64,000 nt of DNA from an uncultured Ectothiorhodospiraceae bacterium (lineage in GTDB: Bacteria; Pseudomonadota; Gammaproteobacteria; Nevskiales; Oceanococcaceae), in NCBI GenBank assembly GCA_937141935.1, contig CAKZQS010000029.1, forward strand, positions 1-64,000, in the 5' to 3' direction. This document shows positions 45,380-54,297 of the stretch, piece by piece; positions within the stretch are counted from its first letter, which is position 1, and every line of letters starts with the position of its first letter. A model generated the notes under the pieces. It searched no databases. It had not been told where the DNA came from and saw nothing but the letters and a program-made list of their open reading frames with translations. Position numbers and translations under genes: made by a program.

Positions 45380-46216
45380 ATGAATCTGCTCAAGTCCATC
45401 TACGTCTCGGCCTACATCACGCTGGCCGTGGTGGCCTGTGTGGTGGCGCTGCGCGGTCTGACCGAGGCCGGCCTCGCCAGTGCCTGGCTGGGCACGCTGA
45501 TTGCGGCCGGCCTGCCGGCGGGCTTTTTCGCCCGCCTGTTCCTGCGGCCCACCGCGCGCACCAGCGCCCAGCTGCCGGGTCTGCTGGGCGGCAGCGCGCT
45601 GGGCCTGGCGCTGGCGCTGCTGCTTGGTGGCGGCCCGGCCGCGGTGTGGGCGCTGTTCGCCGGCCCGCTCGGCTTCGCCATCTATGTCGTCTGGTACTCG
45701 CGCTTTGGCCAGCGCGAGGCCGGCGCGCTGGCGCCGGGCGGCACGCTGCCGACGGTGCCCTTCGAGGATGCCGAGGGGCGGCCGCTCTCCAGCGACGCGC
45801 TGCTGGGCAAGCCGACCGTGTGGATCTTCTACCGCGGCAATTGGTGCCCGCTGTGCATGGCCCAGATTCGCGAGGTGGCCGCGCAGTACCGCGAGATCGC
45901 CGCGCGCGGCGCCCAGGTGGTGCTGATCAGCCCGCAGCCGGCGGCCAACAGCCGCAGCCTGTCGCAGCGCTTTGACGCCCCGATGCACTTTGTCGTCGAC
46001 CGCGACAACCAGGCGGCGCGCCGCCTGGGCGTGCTGGCCGAGAAGGGCTTGCCCGCCGGCATGCAGCTGCTCGGCTATGACAGCGACGTGCCCCTGCCCA
46101 CGGTGTTCATCACCGATGCCCAGGGGCGCATCCTGTACGCGGACCTGACCAGCAACTACCGCATCCGCCCCGAGCCGGCGGAATTCCTGCGCGTGCTGGA
46201 TGCGGGCGCCGCATAG
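45380..46216 (+). CDS. Membrane-anchored peroxiredoxin/thioredoxin-like protein
   Basis: The 278-residue protein starts with about four membrane segments (residues 8-106) and ends with an AhpC/TSA-type redoxin domain. The active-site CPLC (C156, C159) is in FYRGNWCPLCMAQIRE, the usual peroxiredoxin pattern of this group. LPTVFITDAQGRILYADLT near the end supports the fold. It is 17 bases after the anti-sigma gene, and probably a member of the sigma operon. Fusion of a TM bundle to the redoxin domain is uncommon. Confidence 0.8.
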   Translation: MNLLKSIYVSAYITLAVVACVVALRGLTEAGLASAWLGTLIAAGLPAGFFARLFLRPTARTSAQLPGLLGGSALGLALALLLGGGPAAVWALFAGPLGFAIYVVWYSRFGQREAGALAPGGTLPTVPFEDAEGRPLSSDALLGKPTVWIFYRGNWCPLCMAQIREVAAQYREIAARGAQVVLISPQPAANSRSLSQRFDAPMHFVVDRDNQAARRLGVLAEKGLPAGMQLLGYDSDVPLPTVFITDAQGRILYADLTSNYRIRPEPAEFLRVLDAGAA

Positions 46217-46249
46217 CGCAGCGCGAAGTCTGGCCTGGCAGGGCGCGCG

Positions 46250-46618
46250 CTAGAGCGCGTCGTCCGCCTCGACCTCGTCCTCGCTGAGGATGCGGCCGCG
46301 GCCGAACATGCCGCCGTCGCCCTCGGCCGGCGTGGCTTCCCATTCGGTCCAGACCTGCTTGCGCTGGGTGGTCAGCACGCACAGGCGCTGTTCGCTGACC
46401 TGCCCGCCGCGAACCAGGCGCGCCAGCGCCGACAGCGTGTCGTCGAGCGAGCCGGTATCGACGAAATCCCAGACGAAGCGACCCTCCGCCTCGCTCGGAG
46501 GCAGGCCCAGCAGCTCGGCGAGCGGGGCATTGATGCCCAGCACCAATCCCGAGCTGTCGGCCACCACGCGCAGTTCGGTGGTGTCCTGCAAAAAGATGTC
46601 GCGCGCGCGCTTACTCAT
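46250..46618 (-). CDS. Small single PAS-domain protein
   Basis: The 122-residue protein is almost entirely one PAS-like domain: LRVVADSSGLVLGINAPLAELLGLPPSEAEGRFVWDF, given here as VLGINAPLAELLGLPP and GRFVWDFVDTGS. No kinase, HTH or enzymatic part follows, so it may act as a stand-alone sensor or a partner to another protein. It ends 33 bases from the peroxiredoxin stop, convergent to it. Confidence 0.6.
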   Translation of the reverse strand: MSKRARDIFLQDTTELRVVADSSGLVLGINAPLAELLGLPPSEAEGRFVWDFVDTGSLDDTLSALARLVRGGQVSEQRLCVLTTQRKQVWTEWEATPAEGDGGMFGRGRILSEDEVEADDAL

Positions 46619-46754
46619 ACCCCGGGCCTCCCTGCCCGAGCCGGGTCATAATCATTTTGTGTCTGGGCGACTCTGCGGGCCGCCTGCTTCGCATGGCGGG
46701 TCCAATCATACGGCAAACTGCCCGGTAAGCCGCGCCACCCCAAGGAGTACGCCG

Positions 46755-47333
46755 ATGACCGGTTCACGCCCGCCCCGCGTTCCCGCCGGCCTGTTCGCCG
46801 CCTTCGGCCTCGTCTGGCTGATTGCGAGCGCGCCGCCGCTGGCGGCCCAAACGTCGCCGCCGACAGCAGCGCCCACGGCGCCACCCGCCCCCTGTGCGAG
46901 CGCCGAGCATCGCCAGTTCGATTTCTGGCTGGGGCAGTGGCGGGTCGAACGCGCCGATGGCCGCCTGGCCGGGCACAACCGCATCGAGAGCCGGCATGGC
47001 GGCTGCGTACTCACCGAGCACTACAACACGCCCGGCGGCTACAGCGGCGAAAGCCTGAACATCTATGACGCCCGCCGCGGCGTCTGGCACCAGACCTGGA
47101 CCGACAGCGGCGGCCTGCTGCTGCAGCTCGAGGGCGGCCGCGACGGCGAGGACATGCTGCTGCAGGGCACGCTGCTCAGCCCCGAGGGGCCGGTGGCGCA
47201 GCGCATCCGTTGGAGCCCGCTGGCCGACGGCAGCGTGCGCCAGCTCTGGCAGACCCGCGCGGCCGGCGCGCGCGAATGGACAACCATCTTCGATGGCCGC
47301 TATACCCGCGTGGCGCCCGATGCCGCGCCGTGA
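46755..47333 (+). CDS. Secreted DUF1579-like protein
   Basis: The 192-residue product has a signal peptide (residues about 1-31, ending PLAAQTS) and a conserved FDFWLGQWRVERAD, close to the DUF1579 motif, then IYDARRGVWHQTWTDSGG, cut here to RRGVWHQTWTDSGG. The role of the family is unknown. An AAGGAG site is placed 8 bases upstream of ATG 46755. A short gap separates it from the haloalkane dehalogenase. Confidence 0.7.
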   Translation: MTGSRPPRVPAGLFAAFGLVWLIASAPPLAAQTSPPTAAPTAPPAPCASAEHRQFDFWLGQWRVERADGRLAGHNRIESRHGGCVLTEHYNTPGGYSGESLNIYDARRGVWHQTWTDSGGLLLQLEGGRDGEDMLLQGTLLSPEGPVAQRIRWSPLADGSVRQLWQTRAAGAREWTTIFDGRYTRVAPDAAP

Positions 47334-47433
47334 TGCGCCGGCACGCCCGGCCCTGACATCGCCCACCGGGCTGCGCTAGGCTCCTGGCTCCGCTCCAGTT
47401 ATCGCGCCCGCCGAGTCGGGCCCCAGGGGGTCG

Positions 47434-48330
47434 ATGCCCATGAAGGTCCTGCGCACGCCGGACGAGCGTTTTGCCGCGCTGCCGGATTACCCCTTCGCGC
47501 CGCACTATGCCGATGTCGGCGGGCTGCGCATGCACTATGTGGACGAGGGGCCGCGCCATGCGCCGCCGGTGCTGCTGCTGCACGGCGAGCCGACCTGGAG
47601 CTACCTGTACCGGCACATGATCCCGCCGCTCGCCCAGGCCGGCTATCGGGTGCTGGCGCCGGACCTGATCGGCTTTGGCAAGTCCGACAAACCCACCCGC
47701 CAGGGCGATTACAGCTACCAGGCGCATATGGACTGGCTCAGCCAGTGGCTGCTGGACCTGGACCTGCGCGACATCACGCTGTTCTGCCAGGACTGGGGCT
47801 CGCTGCTGGGCCTGCGGCTGGCCGCGGAGCAGTCCGAGCGCTTTGCCCGGATCTGCGTGGCCAATGGCTTTTTGCCCACCGGCGACATGCAGCCGCCGCT
47901 GGCCTTCAGGATCTGGCGCGCCTTCGCCCGCTACTCGCCGCTGTTCCCGATTGGGCGCATCGTCGCCAGCGGCTGCGTGCGCCCGCTGCCGCGCGCGGTG
48001 GTGGCGGCCTATGACGCGCCCTTTCCCGGGCGTGCCTACAAGGCCGGCAGCCGTGTGTTCCCCAAGCTGGTGCCCACCTCGCCGCGGGACCCGGCGGCGC
48101 CGGCGAACACGCGCGCCTGGGAGGCGCTGGGCCGTTGGGACAAGCCCTTTCTGACCGTATTTGGCAAGAACGACCCGGTGCTGGGCCGCGGTGATGCGCC
48201 GCTGCAGGCCCACGTGCCCGGCGCCGCCGGCCAGCCGCATGACCGCATCTGGGGTGGGCACTTCGTCCAGGAGGATCGCGGCGACGAGCTGGCGCGGCGG
48301 CTGCTGGACTGGATGCCGGAGCCGGCCTGA
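47434..48330 (+). CDS. Haloalkane dehalogenase (alpha/beta hydrolase)
   Basis: The 298-residue protein hydrolyses carbon-halogen bonds if the family call is right. [12 protein letters not shown] at 50-61 and the nucleophile D120 followed by W121 in [10 protein letters not shown] match haloalkane dehalogenases of the HLD-I type. A catalytic acid is in FGKNDPVLG and the His in GGHFVQED. Signal peptide is absent, so it is cytoplasmic. A 4-base stop/start contact joins it to the next 82-residue frame. The native substrate is not known. Confidence 0.9.
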   Translation: MPMKVLRTPDERFAALPDYPFAPHYADVGGLRMHYVDEGPRHAPPVLLLHGEPTWSYLYRHMIPPLAQAGYRVLAPDLIGFGKSDKPTRQGDYSYQAHMDWLSQWLLDLDLRDITLFCQDWGSLLGLRLAAEQSERFARICVANGFLPTGDMQPPLAFRIWRAFARYSPLFPIGRIVASGCVRPLPRAVVAAYDAPFPGRAYKAGSRVFPKLVPTSPRDPAAPANTRAWEALGRWDKPFLTVFGKNDPVLGRGDAPLQAHVPGAAGQPHDRIWGGHFVQEDRGDELARRLLDWMPEPA

Positions 48331-48578
48331 TGCAGCTGGACACCTGGGCCCCGGTGCGCGGCGGCAGCCTGTTCGGTGGCTGGTGCCGGGTGGAGGCCGA
48401 TGCCGACAGCGACGGCTTTTGCGTCATTGTCCGCGCCCGGCCCGAGGCGCAGGCCGAGCTGTGGATGTCGGACTGGCACCCGGACTTCGAGGCCCTGCAC
48501 ATGGCCATGCGCGATTACGACTGGCAGGTGGACTGGGAGCGGGCACAACCCGATGACAACGAGCCGCCGGCACGCTGA
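48330..48578 (+). CDS. Small protein coupled to haloalkane dehalogenase, unknown
   Basis: This 82-residue frame starts with an ATG sharing one base with the previous stop (TGATG). It reads WAPVRGGSLFGGWCRVEAD, then AELWMSDWHPDFEALH and a Trp/Asp-rich tail. The acidic, Trp-rich sequence is not a known family to me. Coupling and codon use support it being real. Confidence 0.6.
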   Translation: MQLDTWAPVRGGSLFGGWCRVEADADSDGFCVIVRARPEAQAELWMSDWHPDFEALHMAMRDYDWQVDWERAQPDDNEPPAR

Positions 48579-48668
48579 CATTTCATTGACGGGGGGCGAC
48601 CTAGCGTGAAGCGCTCACCACGGGCGCCGCGTGCAAGCGCGCCGGCGCCTGGTTGCCACGGAGAACCT

Positions 48669-49796
48669 ATGGCTGCCGACACCCCGACAGGCGAGCGCGC
48701 CGCGTCCGCCCTGCCGAGTCAGCTCTTTGGCGTCGACCGCACCGTGTTTACGCGGCTGCTGGATGCGGCGCCGGATGCGATGCTCGTCGTTGACCACGAG
48801 GGCCGCATCGTCGTGGCCAACGTACAGGCCGAGGGGCTGTTTGCCGCGACCCGCGCGATGCTCTGCGAGCGTGGCATCGAGGATCTGCTGCCCGAGCGCT
48901 TCCGCCAGGTCCATGCCCACCACCGCCAGCGCTACTTCCGCCAGCCGCGGGTGCGCGCGATGGGCTCGGGCCAGGAGCTTCTGGGCCAGCGGCTGGACGG
49001 CAGCGAGTTCCCGGTGGAGGTGTCGCTGAGCCCGCTGGATACCGATGCGGGGCACTGGGTCGTGGCCGCCATACGCGACATCAGCGCACGCAAGGAGGTC
49101 GAGCACGCGCTGGCGGCGCGCAACGAGGAGCTGGAGCAGTTCAGCTACATCGCCTCGCATGATCTGCAGGCACCGCTGCGCACCATCGCCAGCTTCTCCG
49201 AGCTGTTGCTGGAGGCCTACGGACAGGAGCTGGACGAGGACGGCCGCAGCGCGCTGCGCTTCATCGAGGCCAGCGTGCAGCGCATGAGCGCGCTGGTGCG
49301 CGACCTGCTCGACTACAGCCGCATCGGGCAGCGCTCCGAGCGCCGCCGGGTCGACACGGCCGCCCTGGTCGCCGAGGTCATCGCCGACCTGCGGTCCGCG
49401 GCGGATGCCGCCGGGGCGCGCTTTTGCATTGGCGAGATGCCGCAGCTGACCGGCCATCGCACCGAGCTGCGCCTGCTGTTCCAGAACCTGCTGGCCAACG
49501 CGGTCAAGTTCCACGCCGAGGGCGTGGCGCCTCGCATCGAGCTGCTGGCCGAGCGGGCCGAGGGCGCCTGGGTCTTCACCGTCAGTGACAACGGCATCGG
49601 CATCGCCCCGGAACATCGCTCGAAGATTTTTCAGGCCTTTCAGCGCGTGCACCCCGTGGAGCGTTTCGAGGGCACCGGCATCGGCCTGGCCCACTGCCGC
49701 AAGATCGTTGCCCTGCATGGCGGCCGCATCTGGGTCGAGCCGCGGCCCGGCGGCGGCAGCCGCTTCGGCTTCACCATCCCCGACGCCGCCCTGTAG
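48669..49796 (+). CDS. Cytoplasmic PAS-domain sensor histidine kinase
   Basis: The 375-residue protein has a PAS domain (about 24-140), a HisKA dimerisation region with phospho-acceptor H164 in SYIASHDLQAPLRTI, and a C-terminal HATPase domain with LLANAVKFH, VSDNGIGIAPEH and EGTGIGLAHCRKIV. No membrane segment is seen. A response regulator is not adjacent, so it is an orphan in this window. A GTG at 48606 would add 21 residues; a GGAG site supports ATG 48669. Confidence 0.92.
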   Translation: MAADTPTGERAASALPSQLFGVDRTVFTRLLDAAPDAMLVVDHEGRIVVANVQAEGLFAATRAMLCERGIEDLLPERFRQVHAHHRQRYFRQPRVRAMGSGQELLGQRLDGSEFPVEVSLSPLDTDAGHWVVAAIRDISARKEVEHALAARNEELEQFSYIASHDLQAPLRTIASFSELLLEAYGQELDEDGRSALRFIEASVQRMSALVRDLLDYSRIGQRSERRRVDTAALVAEVIADLRSAADAAGARFCIGEMPQLTGHRTELRLLFQNLLANAVKFHAEGVAPRIELLAERAEGAWVFTVSDNGIGIAPEHRSKIFQAFQRVHPVERFEGTGIGLAHCRKIVALHGGRIWVEPRPGGGSRFGFTIPDAAL

Positions 49797-49854
49797 CGAG
49801 AGCCCCAACGCGGCCCACTAGCGCGGCCCCGTAGCGCGGTCCTGCAGCGCGGGC

Positions 49855-50898
49855 CTAGCCGCTCGCCGGCACGCCGGGCCGCCAGCCGCAGCTCTCCAGC
49901 GCCCGCTGCCATAGCCGTACGTGGCGGCCGGCCACCTGCGCCAGCGCCGTATCCAGCGGGCTGTCGGCGGCCCAGGCCGCCGCGACATAGCGGCGCACGC
50001 CGGCCCCGGCCTCACCCTCCAGCACGGCGGCATTGACGGCCAGCAGGTCGGCCAGCGCCGTGGCGAAGCGCCGCTTGGCGCGGTTGGTTTCGGCCCACAG
50101 CGGCTGCACACCGCCGAGGTAGAACTTCTCGAATACCCGGCGCAGCACCCGCGCGCGCGGGGGCTGGTGCCCCGCCCGGCACAGCGAGTCCACAGCCGGT
50201 GCCAGCAGCGTATTGGCCTGCTCCAGCGCCTGGATCAGCCGCCGCTGGCGGGCCAGCAAGGCGCCGCCGGCCTGCGACACATCCAGCGCCCGCAGCTGCG
50301 GCTCCCAGTCCGCCGGCGGCGGCGGCCGCAGGCCGGGCGCGCTGGCCAGGGCCAGACCCCGCAGGGCTTCCAGCGCCTGCAGGCCGGCATCGATTTCGCG
50401 GCTGCGTGCGCGGCCGGTGCGCAGCAGGCCGCGAAACTCGGCGCTGCCCAGCGTGGCGTGGAACAGATGCCGCCGGCGTTGCTCGGCCTTCGCATCCAGC
50501 AGCGGCAGAATCTCGGCGCGTTGCGCCGCGCTCAAGGCCTCGCCGTCGGCGCAGGCGCGCAGCGCCGCCAGCGTGTCGTGCGCCTGGCGCAGCCGCTGCG
50601 AGCTGGCCTGGACCCGGGCCAGCGTGGTGTTTTCGGCCGCCAGCGCATTGGTCATGCCGCAGCGCATCAGCGCCAGCGTCTGCGCGCTGCTCAGGCGGAT
50701 CGGGGCGGCGGCGGGCGGCAGCGCGCGGGTGCGCGGCCAGCGCGGCAGTTCGACGGCCCGCGCCGCCGGTGCCTCGCTGTCCAGCGTGCGCGCCAGCCGG
50801 GCCAGGTAATCCTCCAGCAGCGCGGCATCGGGCTCGCCGCCGCAGCCGGACAGCAGGCCGAGCAGCGCGAGCAGCAGGCAAAAAAAAGGGCCGCGCAA
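49855..50898 (-). CDS. DUF3080-family lipoprotein
   Basis: The protein begins with a lipoprotein signal, MRGPFFCLLLALLGLLSGC, followed by a helical domain with LLEDYLARLARTL and LMRCGMTNALAAENTTLARV, which matches DUF3080. Function is unknown. The TTG at 50898 has a GGAGG site 7 bases upstream and gives a neat 19-residue signal. An in-frame ATG at 50958 would put 20 extra residues ahead and overlap the FKBP gene. The TTG and its ribosome site lie inside the FKBP terminator hairpin. Confidence 0.75.
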   Translation of the reverse strand: MRGPFFCLLLALLGLLSGCGGEPDAALLEDYLARLARTLDSEAPAARAVELPRWPRTRALPPAAAPIRLSSAQTLALMRCGMTNALAAENTTLARVQASSQRLRQAHDTLAALRACADGEALSAAQRAEILPLLDAKAEQRRRHLFHATLGSAEFRGLLRTGRARSREIDAGLQALEALRGLALASAPGLRPPPPADWEPQLRALDVSQAGGALLARQRRLIQALEQANTLLAPAVDSLCRAGHQPPRARVLRRVFEKFYLGGVQPLWAETNRAKRRFATALADLLAVNAAVLEGEAGAGVRRYVAAAWAADSPLDTALAQVAGRHVRLWQRALESCGWRPGVPASG

Positions 50899-50908
50899 AG
50901 GCGGCCCT
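50880..50908 (-). terminator. Intrinsic terminator after the FKBP gene, overlapping the next gene start
   Basis: AGGGCCGC and GCGGCCCT form a perfect 8-bp stem with a 6-base loop, followed on the minus strand by eight T. It starts 22 bases after the FKBP stop. On the same strand the GGAGG and TTG start of the DUF3080 gene fall in the stem edge and loop. Confidence 0.88.
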
Positions 50909-50929
50909 CCCGATGGTTGCGGCAGCGCC

Positions 50930-51667
50930 TTATTCGGCGTCTTGCGCAGCCTGCTCATTCTCCTCGACCTCGAGCAGCTCGACCTCGAAGATCAGCGTCT
51001 CGTTCGGGCCGATCATCTGGCCGGCGCCACGAGCGCCGTAGGCCAGCTCGGCCGGAATGAACAGCTTGGCCTTGCCGCCGGGCTTCATCAGCTGCAGGCC
51101 TTCGGTCCAGCCGGCGATGACGCCGTTCAGGCGGAACTTGGCGGGCTGGTCACGCTTGTAGGAGCTGTCGAACTCGGTGCCGTCGAGCAGCGTGCCGCGG
51201 TAGTGCACGACCACGGTGTCGGTCGGGTCGGGGCTGTTGCCCTCGCCTTCCTCGACGATCATGTACTGCAGGCCGGATTCGGTTTCCTGCACGCCTTCCT
51301 TGCTCTTGTTCTCGGCCAGGAATGCGGCACCACGCTCGCCGGCTTCGGCGGCCACGGCCTCGCGCTGCTTGTTGCGCTCCTCGGCGGCGGCCTTGTACAC
51401 GCGCGACTTGACCGCGTTCATCTCCTCGGCGTCCAGGCGGGCCTCGGCGTCGTTCAGGGCGTCCTGCAGGCCGGCCATCATGGCGTCGGGGGCGACTTCG
51501 ACGCCGCCCATGTCATTCAGACGCTGGCCGATCTCGTAGCCGGCGGAGTAGGAAAACTTGGAGCCGTCGTCCTCAAGCGTGACCTCGGCCTCGGTGGCAG
51601 CAGGCGGCGCCGGATTACAGGCGGCCAGTGCGAGCGTGGCGGGGAGGAACAGGTGGCGGATCTTCAT
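50930..51667 (-). CDS. FKBP-type peptidyl-prolyl isomerase, lipoprotein (FkpA/Mip-like)
   Basis: The 245-residue product has a lipoprotein signal LALAACNP with Cys17, an N-terminal dimerisation domain (DGSKFSYSAGYEIGQRLND and a long helix about 75-130), and a C-terminal FKBP domain (VVVHYRGTLLDGTEFDSSY, then GVIAGWTEGLQLMKPGG, PAELAYGARG and FEVELLEV). It helps fold extracytoplasmic proteins. Start ATG 51667 gives the lipobox. It is followed by a terminator. Confidence 0.94.
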   Translation of the reverse strand: MKIRHLFLPATLALAACNPAPPAATEAEVTLEDDGSKFSYSAGYEIGQRLNDMGGVEVAPDAMMAGLQDALNDAEARLDAEEMNAVKSRVYKAAAEERNKQREAVAAEAGERGAAFLAENKSKEGVQETESGLQYMIVEEGEGNSPDPTDTVVVHYRGTLLDGTEFDSSYKRDQPAKFRLNGVIAGWTEGLQLMKPGGKAKLFIPAELAYGARGAGQMIGPNETLIFEVELLEVEENEQAAQDAE

Positions 51668-51758
51668 AGGGCGGTAGCCGTCCTTCGTAGAAAAAAACGT
51701 TAATGAGCGCGCCACCTTAGCGAAGCCCCCGGCGCGCTGCAACGGCGCGCCCGCCGGC

Positions 51759-54245
51759 TCAGTCCCGGTCGATGGCGGCGCGCTGCGCCCGCGGGTGGCG
51801 CACCAACTGCACGATGACCTGGCTGATGTCGGGCCCGATCAGCGCCAGGGCGCCGCGGGCCAGCTCGGCGATTTCCGGGCGAATGCGAATCTGCCGGCAT
51901 TCGCCGCCATCGCTCTGCGTGGTGCAGGAGGCCAGGCCGACGCGCTCCAGCGTGTCGAAGAAGCCGGCCAGCAGCGCCTTGTCGAAGAACTCCGGCGCGT
52001 CGCGCCCGGTCAGGATGGCCATGCGCTCGATCATCAGCCGGCTGGTGGCCTCGAATTCGTCGCGATCGACCGGCTCCTCGCCGGGGTGCTCGGCCAGCAG
52101 CAGCGCCGTCAGCGCATAGCGTTCCAGCGCCTCGCGCACGATGTTGGCCAGCCGGATCAGCCGCGCATAGCTGGGCGAATCCACCGGCGGCGGCGCCAGC
52201 GCCTCGCCCTCGCGGCGCTCCAGCAGCCCGCAGTCGATCAACGCGTCGAGCTGGGTCGACAGCGCCTGCTGGACCTGCTCGGCCGGGTAACGCAGGTGCA
52301 GCTCGGCCTGCAGGAAGGGGTAGTAATCGGCGGCCGCGGCCAGCACCTGCTCGGCGCTGCGCTCGCGCGGCGTGCGGAAAAAATTCGCCAGCAGCGAGGG
52401 CACCGCGAACAGGTGCACCACGCTGTTGCGCGTGTAGGTCATCAGCACGCCGCTGCGCCCCTGCGCCAGCAGCAAATCGCCCCAGGCGTGCTCGGCCCGC
52501 TCCAGCGGGGCGATGGGCTCGTACTGCGCGATCAACGCCGGGGCGGGATCATCGACCACGACCAGGTTGGGCGAATAGGGTGCGCGGCGTTGCAGCGCGC
52601 GGAACTGCTCGATCTGCTCGGCCAGGTCCTCATCGCCGATGGCACGCTGCGGCGTGGTCAGCAGCGACAGCGCGCACAGCCCGCCGGCGCCCAGCACGCC
52701 CGCGCCGTTGATGCGCGCCATGACCTTGTGGCTCAGCGCACGCACGCCTTCGGCGAAGTCTTCGCGCTGCTCCTCCTCCTGTTCCAGCCACTGCGGGTAA
52801 TGCGCGCGGATCCAGTCGCCCACCTCGATGGGCTCGCCGAAGGAGACATGCGCCTGGCCATATTTGCGCGACAGGATGCGGCTGGCCTTGGCCAGCTCCC
52901 AGACCGACTCCTTGGCCTTGCCGCGGGTGCCGCGCAGCTCCCCAAAGTAGCTGTTGACCTCCATGACCTTGTCGTAGCCGATAAACACCGGGACGATGGT
53001 CAGCGGCTTGTCCGGGCTGCGCAGCCAGGAGGCGCCCAGCATGGCCAGCATCCCGGTCTTGGGCTGCAGCAGCCGGCCGGTGCGCGAGCGCCCGCCCTCG
53101 GGGTAGAAGGAGATCGGATAACCGCGGCCGACCAGCACATCCAGATAGGCGCGAAACACGGCGGTGTAGAGCTTCTTGCCCTTGAAGCTGCGGCGCAGGA
53201 AGAAGGCCCCGCCGCGGCGCAGGATCGGCCCCATCGGCCAGAAATTCAGGTTGATGCCGGCGGCGATATGCGGCGGCACCAGGCCCTCCTTGTAGAGCAC
53301 ATAGGAGAGCAGCAGGTAATCCATGTGGCTGCGGTGCGCCGCCATGTACAGCACGCCGCCGCGGCTGGCCGCCTCGCGGCAGCGCTGGATGCGGTGCACC
53401 TGCACGCCGTCGTAGACCCGGTTCCACACCCAGCTCAGGATCAGCTCCAGCACCCGCAGCGTGGTGGTCGAGTAATCGGCCGCCAGCTCAGTCACCATGC
53501 CGCGCACCCGCCCATGCACCTCGGGCAGGCTGACGTTGTCCTCGGCGGCGACCTCGGCCATCGTCGCCCGCACCTCGGGGTTGGCCAGAATCGCGCGCAG
53601 CGTCTGGTTCAGCGTCGACAGGCTGGGGCCCAGCGTGGCGTTGCGCGCGCGGCGGAAGTGCACCCGGAAGACCCGCACCAGCTTGCGCGCCACGCGCTCG
53701 TAGTCCGAATCGGTGGCCAGTTCGCGCAGCTTGGCCGGCTGGCCGAAGTTGACGACGATGTTGCGGCCATTGGCCACGATGATCAGGCCCTTGCGGATAT
53801 AGCCCGGCGACTCGGCATCCGAGAACAGCAGCCGGAACAGCGAGGTCTCCGAGCCCGGGTCGCGGCCCCAGAACACGGACACCGGCACCAGTTGCAGGTC
53901 CTGCTCGTCCTGCTCCATGAAGTTGCGGAACAGGCCCATCAGCTTCTCGTCGCGGTCCATCACCGCGGGCAGGTAGAGCACGGCGGCCTCGCCGGGCCCG
54001 GGCAGCTGGTCCTGGCTGCGGATCAGCGGCAGGCCCGCCTCACGCAGCGCCTTCTCCAGGATCCAGATATCCACATAGGAGCGGGTCGGCAGCACGTAGA
54101 CCGTGGGCCGGGCCGGGTCCAGGCCCAGCGCTTCGCGGGTGTTCGACGGCGCGAGGTTGATCCGGGCCCACAGGCTCAAGGGCTTCTTCAGCCAGAAGGT
54201 CAGCAGCCAGATCAGTCGGCGGAACACGCCCCCCCCTCTTGTCAC
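51759..54245 (-). CDS. plsB: Glycerol-3-phosphate 1-O-acyltransferase PlsB
   Basis: PlsB performs the first acylation of glycerol 3-phosphate in phospholipid synthesis at the inner membrane. The 828-residue length is typical (807 in E. coli). The catalytic HxxxxD motif is HRSHMD near residue 303, followed by YPEGGRSRTGR, another family motif. The start codon is a GTG (54245 or 54227). A hydrophobic N-terminus RLIWLLTFWLKK is seen. Confidence 0.96.
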   Translation of the reverse strand: MTRGGGVFRRLIWLLTFWLKKPLSLWARINLAPSNTREALGLDPARPTVYVLPTRSYVDIWILEKALREAGLPLIRSQDQLPGPGEAAVLYLPAVMDRDEKLMGLFRNFMEQDEQDLQLVPVSVFWGRDPGSETSLFRLLFSDAESPGYIRKGLIIVANGRNIVVNFGQPAKLRELATDSDYERVARKLVRVFRVHFRRARNATLGPSLSTLNQTLRAILANPEVRATMAEVAAEDNVSLPEVHGRVRGMVTELAADYSTTTLRVLELILSWVWNRVYDGVQVHRIQRCREAASRGGVLYMAAHRSHMDYLLLSYVLYKEGLVPPHIAAGINLNFWPMGPILRRGGAFFLRRSFKGKKLYTAVFRAYLDVLVGRGYPISFYPEGGRSRTGRLLQPKTGMLAMLGASWLRSPDKPLTIVPVFIGYDKVMEVNSYFGELRGTRGKAKESVWELAKASRILSRKYGQAHVSFGEPIEVGDWIRAHYPQWLEQEEEQREDFAEGVRALSHKVMARINGAGVLGAGGLCALSLLTTPQRAIGDEDLAEQIEQFRALQRRAPYSPNLVVVDDPAPALIAQYEPIAPLERAEHAWGDLLLAQGRSGVLMTYTRNSVVHLFAVPSLLANFFRTPRERSAEQVLAAAADYYPFLQAELHLRYPAEQVQQALSTQLDALIDCGLLERREGEALAPPPVDSPSYARLIRLANIVREALERYALTALLLAEHPGEEPVDRDEFEATSRLMIERMAILTGRDAPEFFDKALLAGFFDTLERVGLASCTTQSDGGECRQIRIRPEIAELARGALALIGPDISQVIVQLVRHPRAQRAAIDRD

Positions 54246-54297
54246 GACAGCATGGGCCTGCCTAGTGTAGCCGCCACCGCCTCGCTACATAACGCCG

